From positions 1 to 14,693 of the forward strand of contig JAEZHW010000017.1 in assembly GCA_023436775.1 (NCBI GenBank): a DNA stretch of 14,693 bases, written 5' to 3'. Source of the stretch: Actinomycetes bacterium. GTDB lineage: Bacteria; Actinomycetota; Actinomycetes; Actinomycetales; Microbacteriaceae. The translations under genes were made by a program, and so were the position numbers. The notes beneath the pieces are model-generated. The model worked only from the letters and a program-made list of their open reading frames with translations. It was not told the DNA's origin and made no database searches. This document shows, in pieces, positions 1-6,351 of the stretch (within the stretch, counting starts at the first letter, position 1; the number at the start of each line of letters is the position of its first letter).

Positions 1-205
1 GACGACCAGCGATCAGCGCGCGGCCCGCGGTCGGCCGGTTCAGGCCGAGCAGCATCCGCAGCGTCGTGGTCTTGCCGGCGCCGTTCGGGCCCAGGAAGCC
101 GGTGACGGCGCCCGGGCGCACGGTGAACGACAGGTCGTCGACGGCGCGGACCGCGCCGAAGGACTTCGTGACGCCCTCGAGCGCCAAGACGGGACCGGTG
201 ATCAC
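1..205 (-). CDS. ABC transporter ATP-binding protein, N-terminal fragment
   Basis: This is the first 68 residues of an ABC ATPase; the rest lies beyond the left edge. Translation from the GTG at 205-203 gives an A-loop region (TKSFGAVRAVDDLSF) and a clear Walker A motif, GPNGAGKTT, at residues 39-47, followed by LRMLLGLNRPTAG. This is the usual start of an ATPase subunit that energises a membrane permease, often a drug or lipid exporter in Actinobacteria. The substrate cannot be told from the fragment. The GTG overlaps the glmM stop codon (GTGA, 202-205), so translational coupling to glmM is likely. Third codon positions are almost all G or C, as in glmM. The Walker A identification is secure; the transporter class is inference. 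Confidence 0.9.
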   Translation of the reverse strand, partial: MITGPVLALEGVTKSFGAVRAVDDLSFTVRPGAVTGFLGPNGAGKTTTLRMLLGLNRPTAGRALIAGR

Positions 206-1548
206 AGCGCCAGCTGCCGCTTGACGATCTCGGCGAGACGGTTGGCCACGGCCGCGGCCTGCTCCTGGGTGGCGGCCTCGACCATCACCCGGACCAGGGC
301 CTCGGTCCCGGAGGGACGCAGCAGGATCCGGCCGGTGTCGCCCAATGCGGCCTCCTCCTCGGCGACGGCGGCCGCGAGGACCGCGTCGTCGTCCGCGCGC
401 GACTTGTCCACGTCGGGGACGTTGACGAGTACCTGCGGCAGCCGGTGCATCACCGACGCCAGCTCCTGCAGGCTCGCACCGGTGGCGGCCATCCGCTGCA
501 GCACGTGCAGCGCGGTGAGGATGCCGTCGCCGGTGGTGGCGTACTCGCTCATGATCACGTGCCCGGACTGCTCGCCGCCCAGGGAGTAGCCCGAGATCCG
601 CATCGCCTCGAGCACGTAGCGGTCGCCGACCTTGGTCTGGCGTACGCCGATGCCGGCGGCCTTCATGGCCTGCACGAAGCCCAGGTTGCTCATCACGGTG
701 GCGACGACGGTGTTCTTCGCGAGGTGTCCGGTCTCGGCCATCGCGATCGCGAGGACGGCCATCAGCTGGTCGCCGTCGACGGTGTTGCCCTCGTGGTCGA
801 CGGCCAGGCAGCGGTCGGCGTCGCCGTCGAGCGCGAAGCCGACGTCGGCGCCGTGCTCGAGGACGGCCGCCTGCAGCGGCGCGAGGTGCGTCGACCCGCA
901 GCCGTCGTTGATGTTGAGCCCGTCGGGGTCGACGTTGATCGCGATCACCTCGGCGCCGGCAGCGCTCAGTGCGGCGGGTCCGGCGTCGTACGCCGCCCCG
1001 TTGGCGCAGTCGAGGACGACCTTGATGCCGGTCAGCGGCTTCTCGAGCGTCGAGACCAGGTGCTCGACGTACTCCTCGACGGGCGCGGAGTACGGCGTCA
1101 CGCGCCCGACCTCGCCGCCGAGCGGGCGGTCCCAGTCCTCGTCGAGGTGCTGCTCGATGAGCTTCTCGACCGCGTCGTCGAGCTTGAGCCCGCCGCGGGC
1201 GAGGAACTTGATGCCGTTGTCGGGCATCGGGTTGTGCGAGGCGCTGATGACGACACCGAGGTCGGCACCGAGCGCCTGCGTCAGGTAGGCGACGGCCGGG
1301 GTCGGCAGGACCCGCAGCCGGAGCACGTCGACGCCTGCGGCCGCGAGGCCGGCGACGACCGCATGCTCGAGGAACTGTCCGGAGATGCGCGTGTCCCGGC
1401 CGACGACGGCGAGCGGGCGGTGGCCCTCGAACTCGCCACGGTCGGCCAGGACCCGGGCAGCAGCAACGCCCAGGTCCAGGGCCAGCTCAGCGGTCAGTTG
1501 ACCGTTGGCCAGGCCCCGGACGCCGTCCGTGCCAAAGATCTTCGTCAT
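202..1548 (-). CDS. glmM: Phosphoglucosamine mutase
   Basis: GlmM converts glucosamine-6-phosphate to glucosamine-1-phosphate in the cytoplasm, on the route to UDP-GlcNAc and peptidoglycan. The protein is 448 residues, the normal family length. It starts MTKIFGTDGVRG and has the phosphoserine loop SASHNP with the catalytic Ser at 104, the metal loop DGDADR at 241-246, the sugar loop GGEQSGH at 324-330 and the phosphate-binding RPSGTE at 411-416. I chose the ATG at 1548 because the family begins there; a longer in-frame reading to 1644 runs through the palindrome and has no family support. No clear Shine-Dalgarno precedes the ATG. It follows rpsI, its usual actinobacterial neighbour, and overlaps the downstream ABC gene by 4 nt. 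A hand count gives about 95% G or C at third positions, well above rpsI and truA. Confidence 0.97.
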   Translation of the reverse strand: MTKIFGTDGVRGLANGQLTAELALDLGVAAARVLADRGEFEGHRPLAVVGRDTRISGQFLEHAVVAGLAAAGVDVLRLRVLPTPAVAYLTQALGADLGVVISASHNPMPDNGIKFLARGGLKLDDAVEKLIEQHLDEDWDRPLGGEVGRVTPYSAPVEEYVEHLVSTLEKPLTGIKVVLDCANGAAYDAGPAALSAAGAEVIAINVDPDGLNINDGCGSTHLAPLQAAVLEHGADVGFALDGDADRCLAVDHEGNTVDGDQLMAVLAIAMAETGHLAKNTVVATVMSNLGFVQAMKAAGIGVRQTKVGDRYVLEAMRISGYSLGGEQSGHVIMSEYATTGDGILTALHVLQRMAATGASLQELASVMHRLPQVLVNVPDVDKSRADDDAVLAAAVAEEEAALGDTGRILLRPSGTEALVRVMVEAATQEQAAAVANRLAEIVKRQLAL

Positions 1549-1562
1549 GTGACGGCAACCAA

Positions 1563-1674
1563 TCTGGGACGCGTGCCGGAGTGCCCCGCAAGGCGGAGTC
1601 GCGAAGGCGGCCTTCGAGCGGAGCGGGTCGTCGAGCGGCGACAACGCCGCGGGGTGCCCGGCACGCGTTCCAGA
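1563..1674. repeat. 112-nt imperfect palindrome between rpsI and glmM
   Basis: The outer arms 1563-1579 and 1658-1674 are complementary at 16 of 17 positions, the exception being a G-T pair. Going inward, CCCCGC (1584-1589) pairs with GCGGGG (1649-1654), GGCG (1592-1595) with CGCC (1645-1648) and GTCGC (1598-1602) with GCGAC (1638-1642). The centre holds CGAAGGC-G-GCCTTCG (1602-1616) and two copies of TCGAGCGG (1614-1621 and 1631-1638). It fills nearly the whole rpsI-glmM gap, with the rpsI stop codon 2 nt away. It could be a dispersed MITE- or REP-like repeat, a structured terminator or a processing element. I saw no target-site duplication. Confidence 0.8.
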
Positions 1675-1675
1675 A

Positions 1676-2155
1676 TCAGCGCTTCGAGAACTGAGGCGCC
1701 TTACGGGCCTTCTTGAGACCAGCCTTCTTGCGCTCGATGACGCGGGCGTCCCGGCTCAGGAAGCCGGCCTTCTTCAGGGCCGGACGGTTGTTCTCGCGGT
1801 CAATCTCGTTCAGCGCGCGGGCAATGCCCAGGCGCAGCGCACCAGCCTGGCCCGAGATACCGCCGCCGACGATACGAGCGATGACGTCGTAGGCGCCACC
1901 CAGCTCGAGCACGGTGAACGGGTCACGGATCAGCTGCTGGTGCAGCTTGTTCGGGAAGTACTCTTCGAGCTCACGGCCGTTGACCGTGATCTTGCCCGAG
2001 CCCGGAACCAGACGCACGCGGGCGATGGCCTGCTTGCGACGACCGACAGCGTTGCCACCAACGGTCAGCGGGGCGCGGGGTGCCTTGACGGCTTCCACCG
2101 GGGTCTCGGTGGTGTAAGTCTGCGGGGCCTCCACGGCCTCTTCAATGTTCGCCAC
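1676..2155 (-). CDS. rpsI: 30S ribosomal protein S9 (uS9)
   Basis: S9 is a small-subunit head protein whose C-terminal tail reaches the P-site tRNA. The 159-residue product has the core from about residue 32 (GGNAVGRRKQAIARVRL) and the conserved end RKAPQFSKR with the terminal SKR intact. An acidic N-terminal extension of about 30 residues precedes the core, which is common in Actinobacteria. The GTG start at 2155 has AGAGGA about 6 nt upstream. The gene lies 33 nt after rplM in the canonical rplM-rpsI pair and is probably co-transcribed from the promoter upstream of rplM. A hand count gives about 82% G or C at third positions, with many CGT and GGT codons, unlike glmM beside it. Confidence 0.98.
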   Translation of the reverse strand: MANIEEAVEAPQTYTTETPVEAVKAPRAPLTVGGNAVGRRKQAIARVRLVPGSGKITVNGRELEEYFPNKLHQQLIRDPFTVLELGGAYDVIARIVGGGISGQAGALRLGIARALNEIDRENNRPALKKAGFLSRDARVIERKKAGLKKARKAPQFSKR

Positions 2156-2188
2156 GATAATCCTCTATCTTCGCTTCAGCGCCGGCGC

Positions 2189-2635
2189 TTACTGAGCGAC
2201 CTGGTTGATGACGTACTGGGTCGGCTTCTGGGCCGCGTGCGGGTGCTCAGCACCTGCGTAGACCTTCAGCTTGCGGAACTGCTCGCGACCGAGCGTGTTC
2301 TTGGGGAGCATGCCACGGATGGCCTTCTCCACGGCGCGCTCGGGGTTCTTCTCGAGCAGCTCGGCGTAGCTAGTGGCGGTGAGACCACCCGGGTAACCCG
2401 AGTGACGGTAGGCCTTCTTCTGGGCCAGCTTGGCACCGGTCAGCGCAACCTTGTCGGCATTGATGATGATGACGAAGTCACCCGTGTCGAGGTGGTTGGC
2501 GAAGGTGGGCTTGTGCTTGCCGCGCAGCAGGGCTGCAGCGTGGCTTGCAAGACGGCCGAGCACGACGTCAGTTGCGTCGATGACCAGCCATTCGCGCTGA
2601 ATTTCAGACGCCTTGGGGCTGTAGGTACGAGTCAC
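2189..2635 (-). CDS. rplM: 50S ribosomal protein L13 (uL13)
   Basis: L13 is an early-assembly protein of the large subunit. The 148-residue product begins VTRTYSPKASEIQREW (GTG read as Met), followed by LVIDATDVVLGRLAS, and contains HSGYPGGL and the MLPKNTLGR motif typical of bacterial L13. I placed the start at the GTG at 2635 because it matches the family N-terminus and length (about 147 residues). The frame stays open to 2749 but that stretch is not L13-like. The ribosome binding site is weak (GAGAAAG about 9 nt upstream). It is first gene of the rplM-rpsI unit, with a putative promoter at 2756-2784 and a leader of roughly 110 nt. Confidence 0.97.
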   Translation of the reverse strand: MTRTYSPKASEIQREWLVIDATDVVLGRLASHAAALLRGKHKPTFANHLDTGDFVIIINADKVALTGAKLAQKKAYRHSGYPGGLTATSYAELLEKNPERAVEKAIRGMLPKNTLGREQFRKLKVYAGAEHPHAAQKPTQYVINQVAQ

Positions 2636-2676
2636 AGCGATGCGCTTTCTCTTTGAGATGTTCGTGAATCCCACTC

Positions 2677-2703
2677 CGATGTCGATTCCCCGACGATGTC
2701 GAT
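2677..2703. repeat. 10-bp direct repeat in the rplM leader
   Basis: CGATGTCGAT occurs at 2677-2686 and again at 2694-2703, a 17-bp period, inside the presumed 5' leader of rplM mRNA. It may be a protein- or RNA-binding site, or chance. No function can be assigned from sequence. Confidence 0.5.
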
Positions 2704-2755
2704 GAACCAGAACGGTGGAGGGCTCAGTCAATGCCCAAGCGGGCACCAACGATCA

Positions 2756-2784
2756 ATGCTATCTGGCGCCGTGAGTCGAAGCAA
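2756..2784 (-). promoter_or_regulatory. Putative sigma-70-type promoter for rplM-rpsI
   Basis: Read on the minus strand, TTGCTT (2784-2779) is followed after exactly 17 nt by TAGCAT (2761-2756). These match the -35 consensus at 3 of 6 and the -10 consensus at 4 of 6 positions. The site overlaps the 3' end of the small membrane protein gene and would give a leader of about 110 nt before rplM. It is the best candidate in this gap but rests only on consensus matching. Confidence 0.45.
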
Positions 2785-3055
2785 GTTGGCTGCTGTCGTC
2801 ACTGAGGCGCGCCGGGAGGCGTCGCGCTTGCAGCAACCATGCGGCACCGGCCAAGAGCGCCGAGATCGCCAGCGCCAGCACCGCCGTCAGGATCAGGGCA
2901 TAGTCACCTGCAATACAGAGCATGACCCCGGTCACGCCCAGCACAAACGCCGCAATTGCCATGCCCAACACCACCAGGCCAACGCGCGCTGGGCGCGGCG
3001 GCAGGATCGCGCTTCGGCGCATCCGCTGTGCATCTAAACCATGAAAGGTGCGCAT
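2759..3055 (-). CDS. Small two-helix membrane protein, function unknown
   Basis: The predicted product has 98 residues, starting MRTFHGLDAQ. Residues 11-25 are basic (RMRRSAILPPRPARV). Two hydrophobic segments follow, at about 26-49 and 53-75, then a basic stretch (ARRLPARL) and a short polar tail. The pattern suggests a hairpin inner-membrane protein with both ends in the cytoplasm. The ATG at 3055 has AGAGGGA about 7 nt upstream. I do not recognise a family. It diverges from the ECF sigma gene with 238 bp between the start codons, so it could be co-regulated with it or be one of its targets; that is inference. A longer in-frame reading to 3205 lacks a supporting ribosome binding site. Confidence 0.65.
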   Translation of the reverse strand: MRTFHGLDAQRMRRSAILPPRPARVGLVVLGMAIAAFVLGVTGVMLCIAGDYALILTAVLALAISALLAGAAWLLQARRLPARLSDDSSQLASTHGAR

Positions 3056-3071
3056 CGCCCGTCCCTCTCTC

Positions 3072-3093
3072 CGGCAGGACCCGAACCCTGCCG
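3072..3093. repeat. 7-bp inverted repeat upstream of the two-helix gene
   Basis: CGGCAGG (3072-3078) and CCTGCCG (3087-3093) are perfect inverted copies 8 nt apart. In the transcript of the two-helix gene this would be a 5'-leader hairpin ending 16 nt before the ATG and next to its ribosome binding site. It could equally be an operator in the divergent promoter region. Confidence 0.5.
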
Positions 3094-3233
3094 CTACCCA
3101 GACAGACCCCGTGCAGCGCAATTCATGACGCGGATTGGGGAATTCCAGATCCGCAGACCGCCCCAAATTCTCACCTTCAGAGCAAAATGTTCTGGACGGC
3201 GTCATATTCGGCCGCCGGTTGAGTCTCCTCTGT

Positions 3234-3260
3234 GAGAGCGAGTCGACACCATACGCTCTC
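3234..3260. promoter_or_regulatory. Inverted repeat upstream of the ECF sigma gene
   Basis: GAGAGCG (3234-3240) and CGCTCTC (3254-3260) form a perfect 7-bp inverted repeat with a 13-nt spacer, 33 nt upstream of the GTG start at 3294. It may be an operator or a leader hairpin. The rest of 3056-3293 shows no convincing -35/-10 pair of either the housekeeping or the typical ECF (GGAAC/CGTC) type. Confidence 0.45.
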
Positions 3261-3293
3261 TATCAGGAGCGACCTACGCGGAAAGGAGCGATC

Positions 3294-5378
3294 GTGGCTG
3301 ATCAACCAACACGACGCGACTATGCCGCAATGAGCGATGAGGCCCTCGCCGAGGCGACCCGAGCGGGGAATACCGCCGCCTACGACGAGCTGTGGCGCCG
3401 GCACGCCGGCAGCGCCATGTTGGTCGCCAGGCAGTTCAGTTCCCTCGACGCCCAGGACTTGGTTGCCGAGTCGTACGCCCGGATTCTCCGCGCCCTCCAG
3501 GCCGGGGGCGGTCCGACCGGCGCATTCCGACCCTACCTCTACACGACACTGCGGAATGTGGCCCGATCCACCGGTGGCCGCAACCGCGAGGTAGCCGTTG
3601 AGGAACTCGACGAACAGGCCTTCGATACCCCCGTGGACCCGACCGCGGAAGGGGCTGAGCGCAGCCTGACGATGCGCGCGTTCCGATCACTGCCAGAGCG
3701 CTGGCAGACGGTGCTCTGGTACACGCAGGTCGAGGGGATGACACCGCAGGAGATCGCGCCGCTGCTCGATCTCACCCCGAACTCGGTGTCCGCCCTCGCC
3801 CTGCGTGCCCGAGAGGGGCTCCGCGAAGCGTGGATTACCGCGCACCTCAACGATGCCAACGCATCGGACGAGTGCAAGTGGGTGATCGGCAAGCTTGCCG
3901 CGCGTGCCCGAGGCACGCTCTCGGCTCGAGACGGCCGACGGGTTGAGGTGCACCTGGAGTCCTGTCGCCGCTGCATGGTGGCGGCGAGCGAAGCGAACGA
4001 GGTGGCAGGACAGTTGCGCATGGTTGCCCTGCCGGCCATCCTCGGTGCGGCTGCGGCCGGCCTCCTGGGCCTTGGTGGCGGACTCGGTGCCCTCTCCTCG
4101 CTGGAGTCGCTGAACGGCAGCAACGGCGGGACGGTCGATCCGGGGTCGCAGGCTGGTGGCTCCGCTGGGGCGGGCGGTGGCTCGGCTGGTGGCAGCCTCG
4201 GCGTGATGGGCACGGTGGTTGGCATTGGCGCCGCGGCCGCGGTGACGCTCGGCATCATGGTGGCTGTCATCGCGAATCAGGATTCTGCACCGGAGCCTGC
4301 CCCGACCGCAGCCCCGTCACAGCCGGTCCCAAGCACACCTAGCCCATCCGCGCCACCGGCCGACCCGGTGGTTGATGTGGACGAGGAGCCCGACGACGAC
4401 CCAGCGGTGGACGAAACCCCTGACCGCAACTCGCCAACCACGCCGCCAGTCGCACCGCCGCCGGAGCCCGTGATCACCGGCCCGGCCGCCGACCTCCTGA
4501 CCAACAATCCCTTCATCCCCTTCACCGGCACCGGTACCCCGGGGGCCAAGGTGGAACTGTTCCGTAACAGCACCGTCTATGGCACCGCCACGGTTGCCGG
4601 TGACGGATCATGGCAGATCACCCCGTCGACTCGCCTGCCCGAGGGCGCGGTCGTGATGCGGGTTCGACAGCTGCGCGGCGGTGCCGCCTCGCAATCAGTG
4701 GGTCTGCAACTCACCGTCGACACCATCGCGCCGGATGCGCCGGTGCTGACCGCGGACGTGGACAATGCCGAGCAGTTGATGTGGCCGCACATCACTGTGA
4801 CGGCGGAGCCGGGCAGCACCGTCGAACTGCTCGGTGACCTGGGCACGATCTACCGTCTCGAGACGATGCAGGCGGATGCTTCCGGCGTTGCAGACTTCGG
4901 GCAGGTGAACCTCCCTGCGGGCGTAACCACGCAGGTCTGGGCCCGCAGCATCGATCCTGCTGGCAACGTCTCCGCCGACAGCGCTCCGACGGACTTCACG
5001 CTCGCAGGCATTCCGTTCACCGCCACCGAGTTGAGCCCTGCGCTCCTGGGCCAGCCCTGGCAGTTCGAGATCACCGATGCCGGGATGCCGGCCGGCGGTG
5101 CGATCGTGATTCAGTTGGATCGGCTCACTCCGAATCCCGACTACGGCCAACCGGGCGAGCCGCAGTACCTGTATGACGTCTTCCCGATCTGTGGTCCGGG
5201 CCCGAACTGCACCACTGCGGGTGCCCTGCTGTATTCCGCACCCAGCTTCCCGATTCAGATTGAGTCCGATCCGCTGCTGCCGGGCCGCTACGAGGTGCTG
5301 GTGCAGTATCAGCACCCGGCTGGCTGGCCTGGCCCCGACGGCGTGGTCGAGGTCATTTACAGCGTCACGGTGCCGTAG
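3294..5378 (+). CDS. Membrane-linked ECF sigma factor fused to anti-sigma zinc finger and Ig-like domains
   Basis: The 694-residue protein joins a sigma factor to its own sensor. Region sigma2 spans about 24-95 (DLVAESYARILRAL at 55-68). Region sigma4 spans about 125-180 with the helix-turn-helix MTPQEIAPLLDLTPNSVSAL. An anti-sigma zinc-finger motif follows: Cys194 ... His220-x3-Cys224-x2-Cys227. Hydrophobic segments lie at about 243-270 and 302-328, separated by a Gly/Ser-rich stretch. A Pro/Asp-rich linker (330-395) leads to about three beta-rich modules (396-475, 478-572, 573-694). The first two resemble bacterial Ig-like repeats (GTGTPGAKVELF, VDTIAPDAPV). The last has Cys633 and Cys639. 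The GTG at 3294 is preceded by AGGAG at 5 nt; the frame upstream is open but not sigma-like. It is the only plus-strand gene, diverging from the two-helix gene and converging on truA. Sigma-anti-sigma fusions are known in Actinobacteria (groups such as ECF52/53); the signal and targets are unknown. Confidence 0.93.
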   Translation: MADQPTRRDYAAMSDEALAEATRAGNTAAYDELWRRHAGSAMLVARQFSSLDAQDLVAESYARILRALQAGGGPTGAFRPYLYTTLRNVARSTGGRNREVAVEELDEQAFDTPVDPTAEGAERSLTMRAFRSLPERWQTVLWYTQVEGMTPQEIAPLLDLTPNSVSALALRAREGLREAWITAHLNDANASDECKWVIGKLAARARGTLSARDGRRVEVHLESCRRCMVAASEANEVAGQLRMVALPAILGAAAAGLLGLGGGLGALSSLESLNGSNGGTVDPGSQAGGSAGAGGGSAGGSLGVMGTVVGIGAAAAVTLGIMVAVIANQDSAPEPAPTAAPSQPVPSTPSPSAPPADPVVDVDEEPDDDPAVDETPDRNSPTTPPVAPPPEPVITGPAADLLTNNPFIPFTGTGTPGAKVELFRNSTVYGTATVAGDGSWQITPSTRLPEGAVVMRVRQLRGGAASQSVGLQLTVDTIAPDAPVLTADVDNAEQLMWPHITVTAEPGSTVELLGDLGTIYRLETMQADASGVADFGQVNLPAGVTTQVWARSIDPAGNVSADSAPTDFTLAGIPFTATELSPALLGQPWQFEITDAGMPAGGAIVIQLDRLTPNPDYGQPGEPQYLYDVFPICGPGPNCTTAGALLYSAPSFPIQIESDPLLPGRYEVLVQYQHPAGWPGPDGVVEVIYSVTVP

Positions 5379-5396
5379 CGGCTCGGTCACCGCTGC
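5375..5396 (+). terminator. Weak hairpin at the end of the ECF sigma gene
   Basis: GTAGCGG (5375-5381) and CCGCTGC (5390-5396) pair over 7 positions, one of them G-U, around an 8-nt loop. The left arm includes the TAG stop codon. No T-run follows. It lies in the 46-bp gap between the convergent ECF sigma and truA genes, where a terminator would be expected, but the evidence is slight. Confidence 0.3.
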
Positions 5397-5424
5397 ATGA
5401 TCCCCCGGCGAGGCGGCAGAGTCC

Positions 5425-6291
5425 TTAGTCCAGCTCCGTCGCCTGTCGGCGCGCCCTGGTCGCCTCCGCGCGCGCGGCCAACTCGTCATCCGCCGGGTAG
5501 CCCACTTGGATCAGGGTGAGGCCGTGCGCCGGCACCACGGCGAACTCGCTGCTGCGCTGCTGCTCGCGCAGCAGTTCGCCGGGCCGCTGTATCGCGATCC
5601 GGCCAGAGCCGGCCGCGATGGCGGCACCGACCAGGGCGCGAACCATCGAATGGCAGAACGCATCGGCCTGGACGAAGGCAACGAGCACCCCATCCGCATC
5701 CCGCCGCCAGTCAAAGGCCTGCAGGGTCCGAATCGTGGTGGCACCCTCGCGCGGCTTGCAGTATGCGGCGAAATCGTTCAGGCCCAGCAACTCCCGACTG
5801 GCCGCCTGCATCGCCTCGAGGTCGAGGGGACGCGGGAACTGGAGCGTGAAACGTCGGCGCAGCGGGTCACGCGGCGCGTTGCGGTCGGCCACGCGGTATT
5901 CGTATCGGCGCCAGATCGCCGAGAAGCGTGCGTCAAACCCCGCCGGGGCGAGTTGGGCGCGGTGGATGACCAGGTCGGACTCAGCGCCGAGCACGCCGTT
6001 GAGACGGCGGGCCAGCGGGTGCTCATCCTGAGTGTCGCGAGGAGACTTCTTAAGCAAGGCGGCGTGTTCCGCCTCGCTGAGGTCCACATGCACCACCTGG
6101 CCGGTGGCGTGCACGCCCGAGTCAGTGCGACCGGCCACCACCACGGGCACCGGTTCCGAGCGCCGGAGCACGGTCGCCAGGGCATCCTCAAGCACACCTT
6201 GCGCGGTGCGCAGATTCGGCTGCCGCGCCCACCCCGCAAAGGCGGTGCCCTCATAGGCCAGGTCAAGCCGGTAGCGAATCATCTCGGACAC
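5425..6291 (-). CDS. truA: tRNA pseudouridine(38-40) synthase
   Basis: TruA converts uridines 38-40 of the tRNA anticodon arm to pseudouridine. The 288-residue product has the N-terminal RYRLDLAYEGTAFAGWARQP, the catalytic motif AGRTDSGVHATGQVVH with Asp57, and the C-terminal-half segment FCHSMVRALVGA. Length fits the family. The start could be the GTG at 6291 or the ATG at 6282 (MIRYRLDL); GGGAC is too close to the GTG and about 10 nt from the ATG, so the shorter form is plausible. It follows rplQ, its usual actinobacterial position, beyond a strong hairpin that may limit read-through. A hand count gives about 83% G or C at third positions, lower than glmM although neither is a ribosomal protein gene. 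Confidence 0.96.
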   Translation of the reverse strand: MSEMIRYRLDLAYEGTAFAGWARQPNLRTAQGVLEDALATVLRRSEPVPVVVAGRTDSGVHATGQVVHVDLSEAEHAALLKKSPRDTQDEHPLARRLNGVLGAESDLVIHRAQLAPAGFDARFSAIWRRYEYRVADRNAPRDPLRRRFTLQFPRPLDLEAMQAASRELLGLNDFAAYCKPREGATTIRTLQAFDWRRDADGVLVAFVQADAFCHSMVRALVGAAIAAGSGRIAIQRPGELLREQQRSSEFAVVPAHGLTLIQVGYPADDELAARAEATRARRQATELD

Positions 6292-6307
6292 CGTCCCAGG
6301 ATACGCA

Positions 6308-6341
6308 CAAGGGCCCGGTGACCGTGGTCACCGGGCCCTTG
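6308..6341 (-). terminator. 16-bp perfect hairpin between rplQ and truA
   Basis: The arms 6308-6323 (CAAGGGCCCGGTGACC) and 6326-6341 are perfect inverted copies with only 2 nt between them; a few inner bases must open to form a loop. It begins 10 nt after the rplQ stop on the minus strand. No T-run follows on that strand (TGCGTATCC), so it would be a U-less terminator or mRNA 3'-end stabiliser closing the alpha operon, with truA downstream by read-through or its own promoter. Confidence 0.75.
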
Positions 6342-6351
6342 CAGCGTTTGA

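Noticed and set aside
1549..1644. N-terminal extension of glmM by 32 residues
   Set aside because: It is translated palindrome sequence; the GlmM family begins at MTKIFGTDG.
445..1716. Long plus-strand open frame opposite glmM
   Set aside because: It is the antisense shadow of a gene with very high third-position G+C. The translation is Val/Asp/Arg-rich with no recognisable domain, and glmM is unmistakable on the other strand.
3056..3293. Typical ECF autoregulated promoter (GGAAC/CGTC) before the sigma fusion
   Set aside because: CGTC occurs at 3200 and GAAC at 3083, but not at 16-17 nt spacing, so no promoter is called.
3539..4270. Minus-strand frame opposite the ECF sigma gene
   Set aside because: Translation is Ser/Arg/Pro-rich with no domain, while the plus strand encodes clear sigma and zinc-finger motifs.
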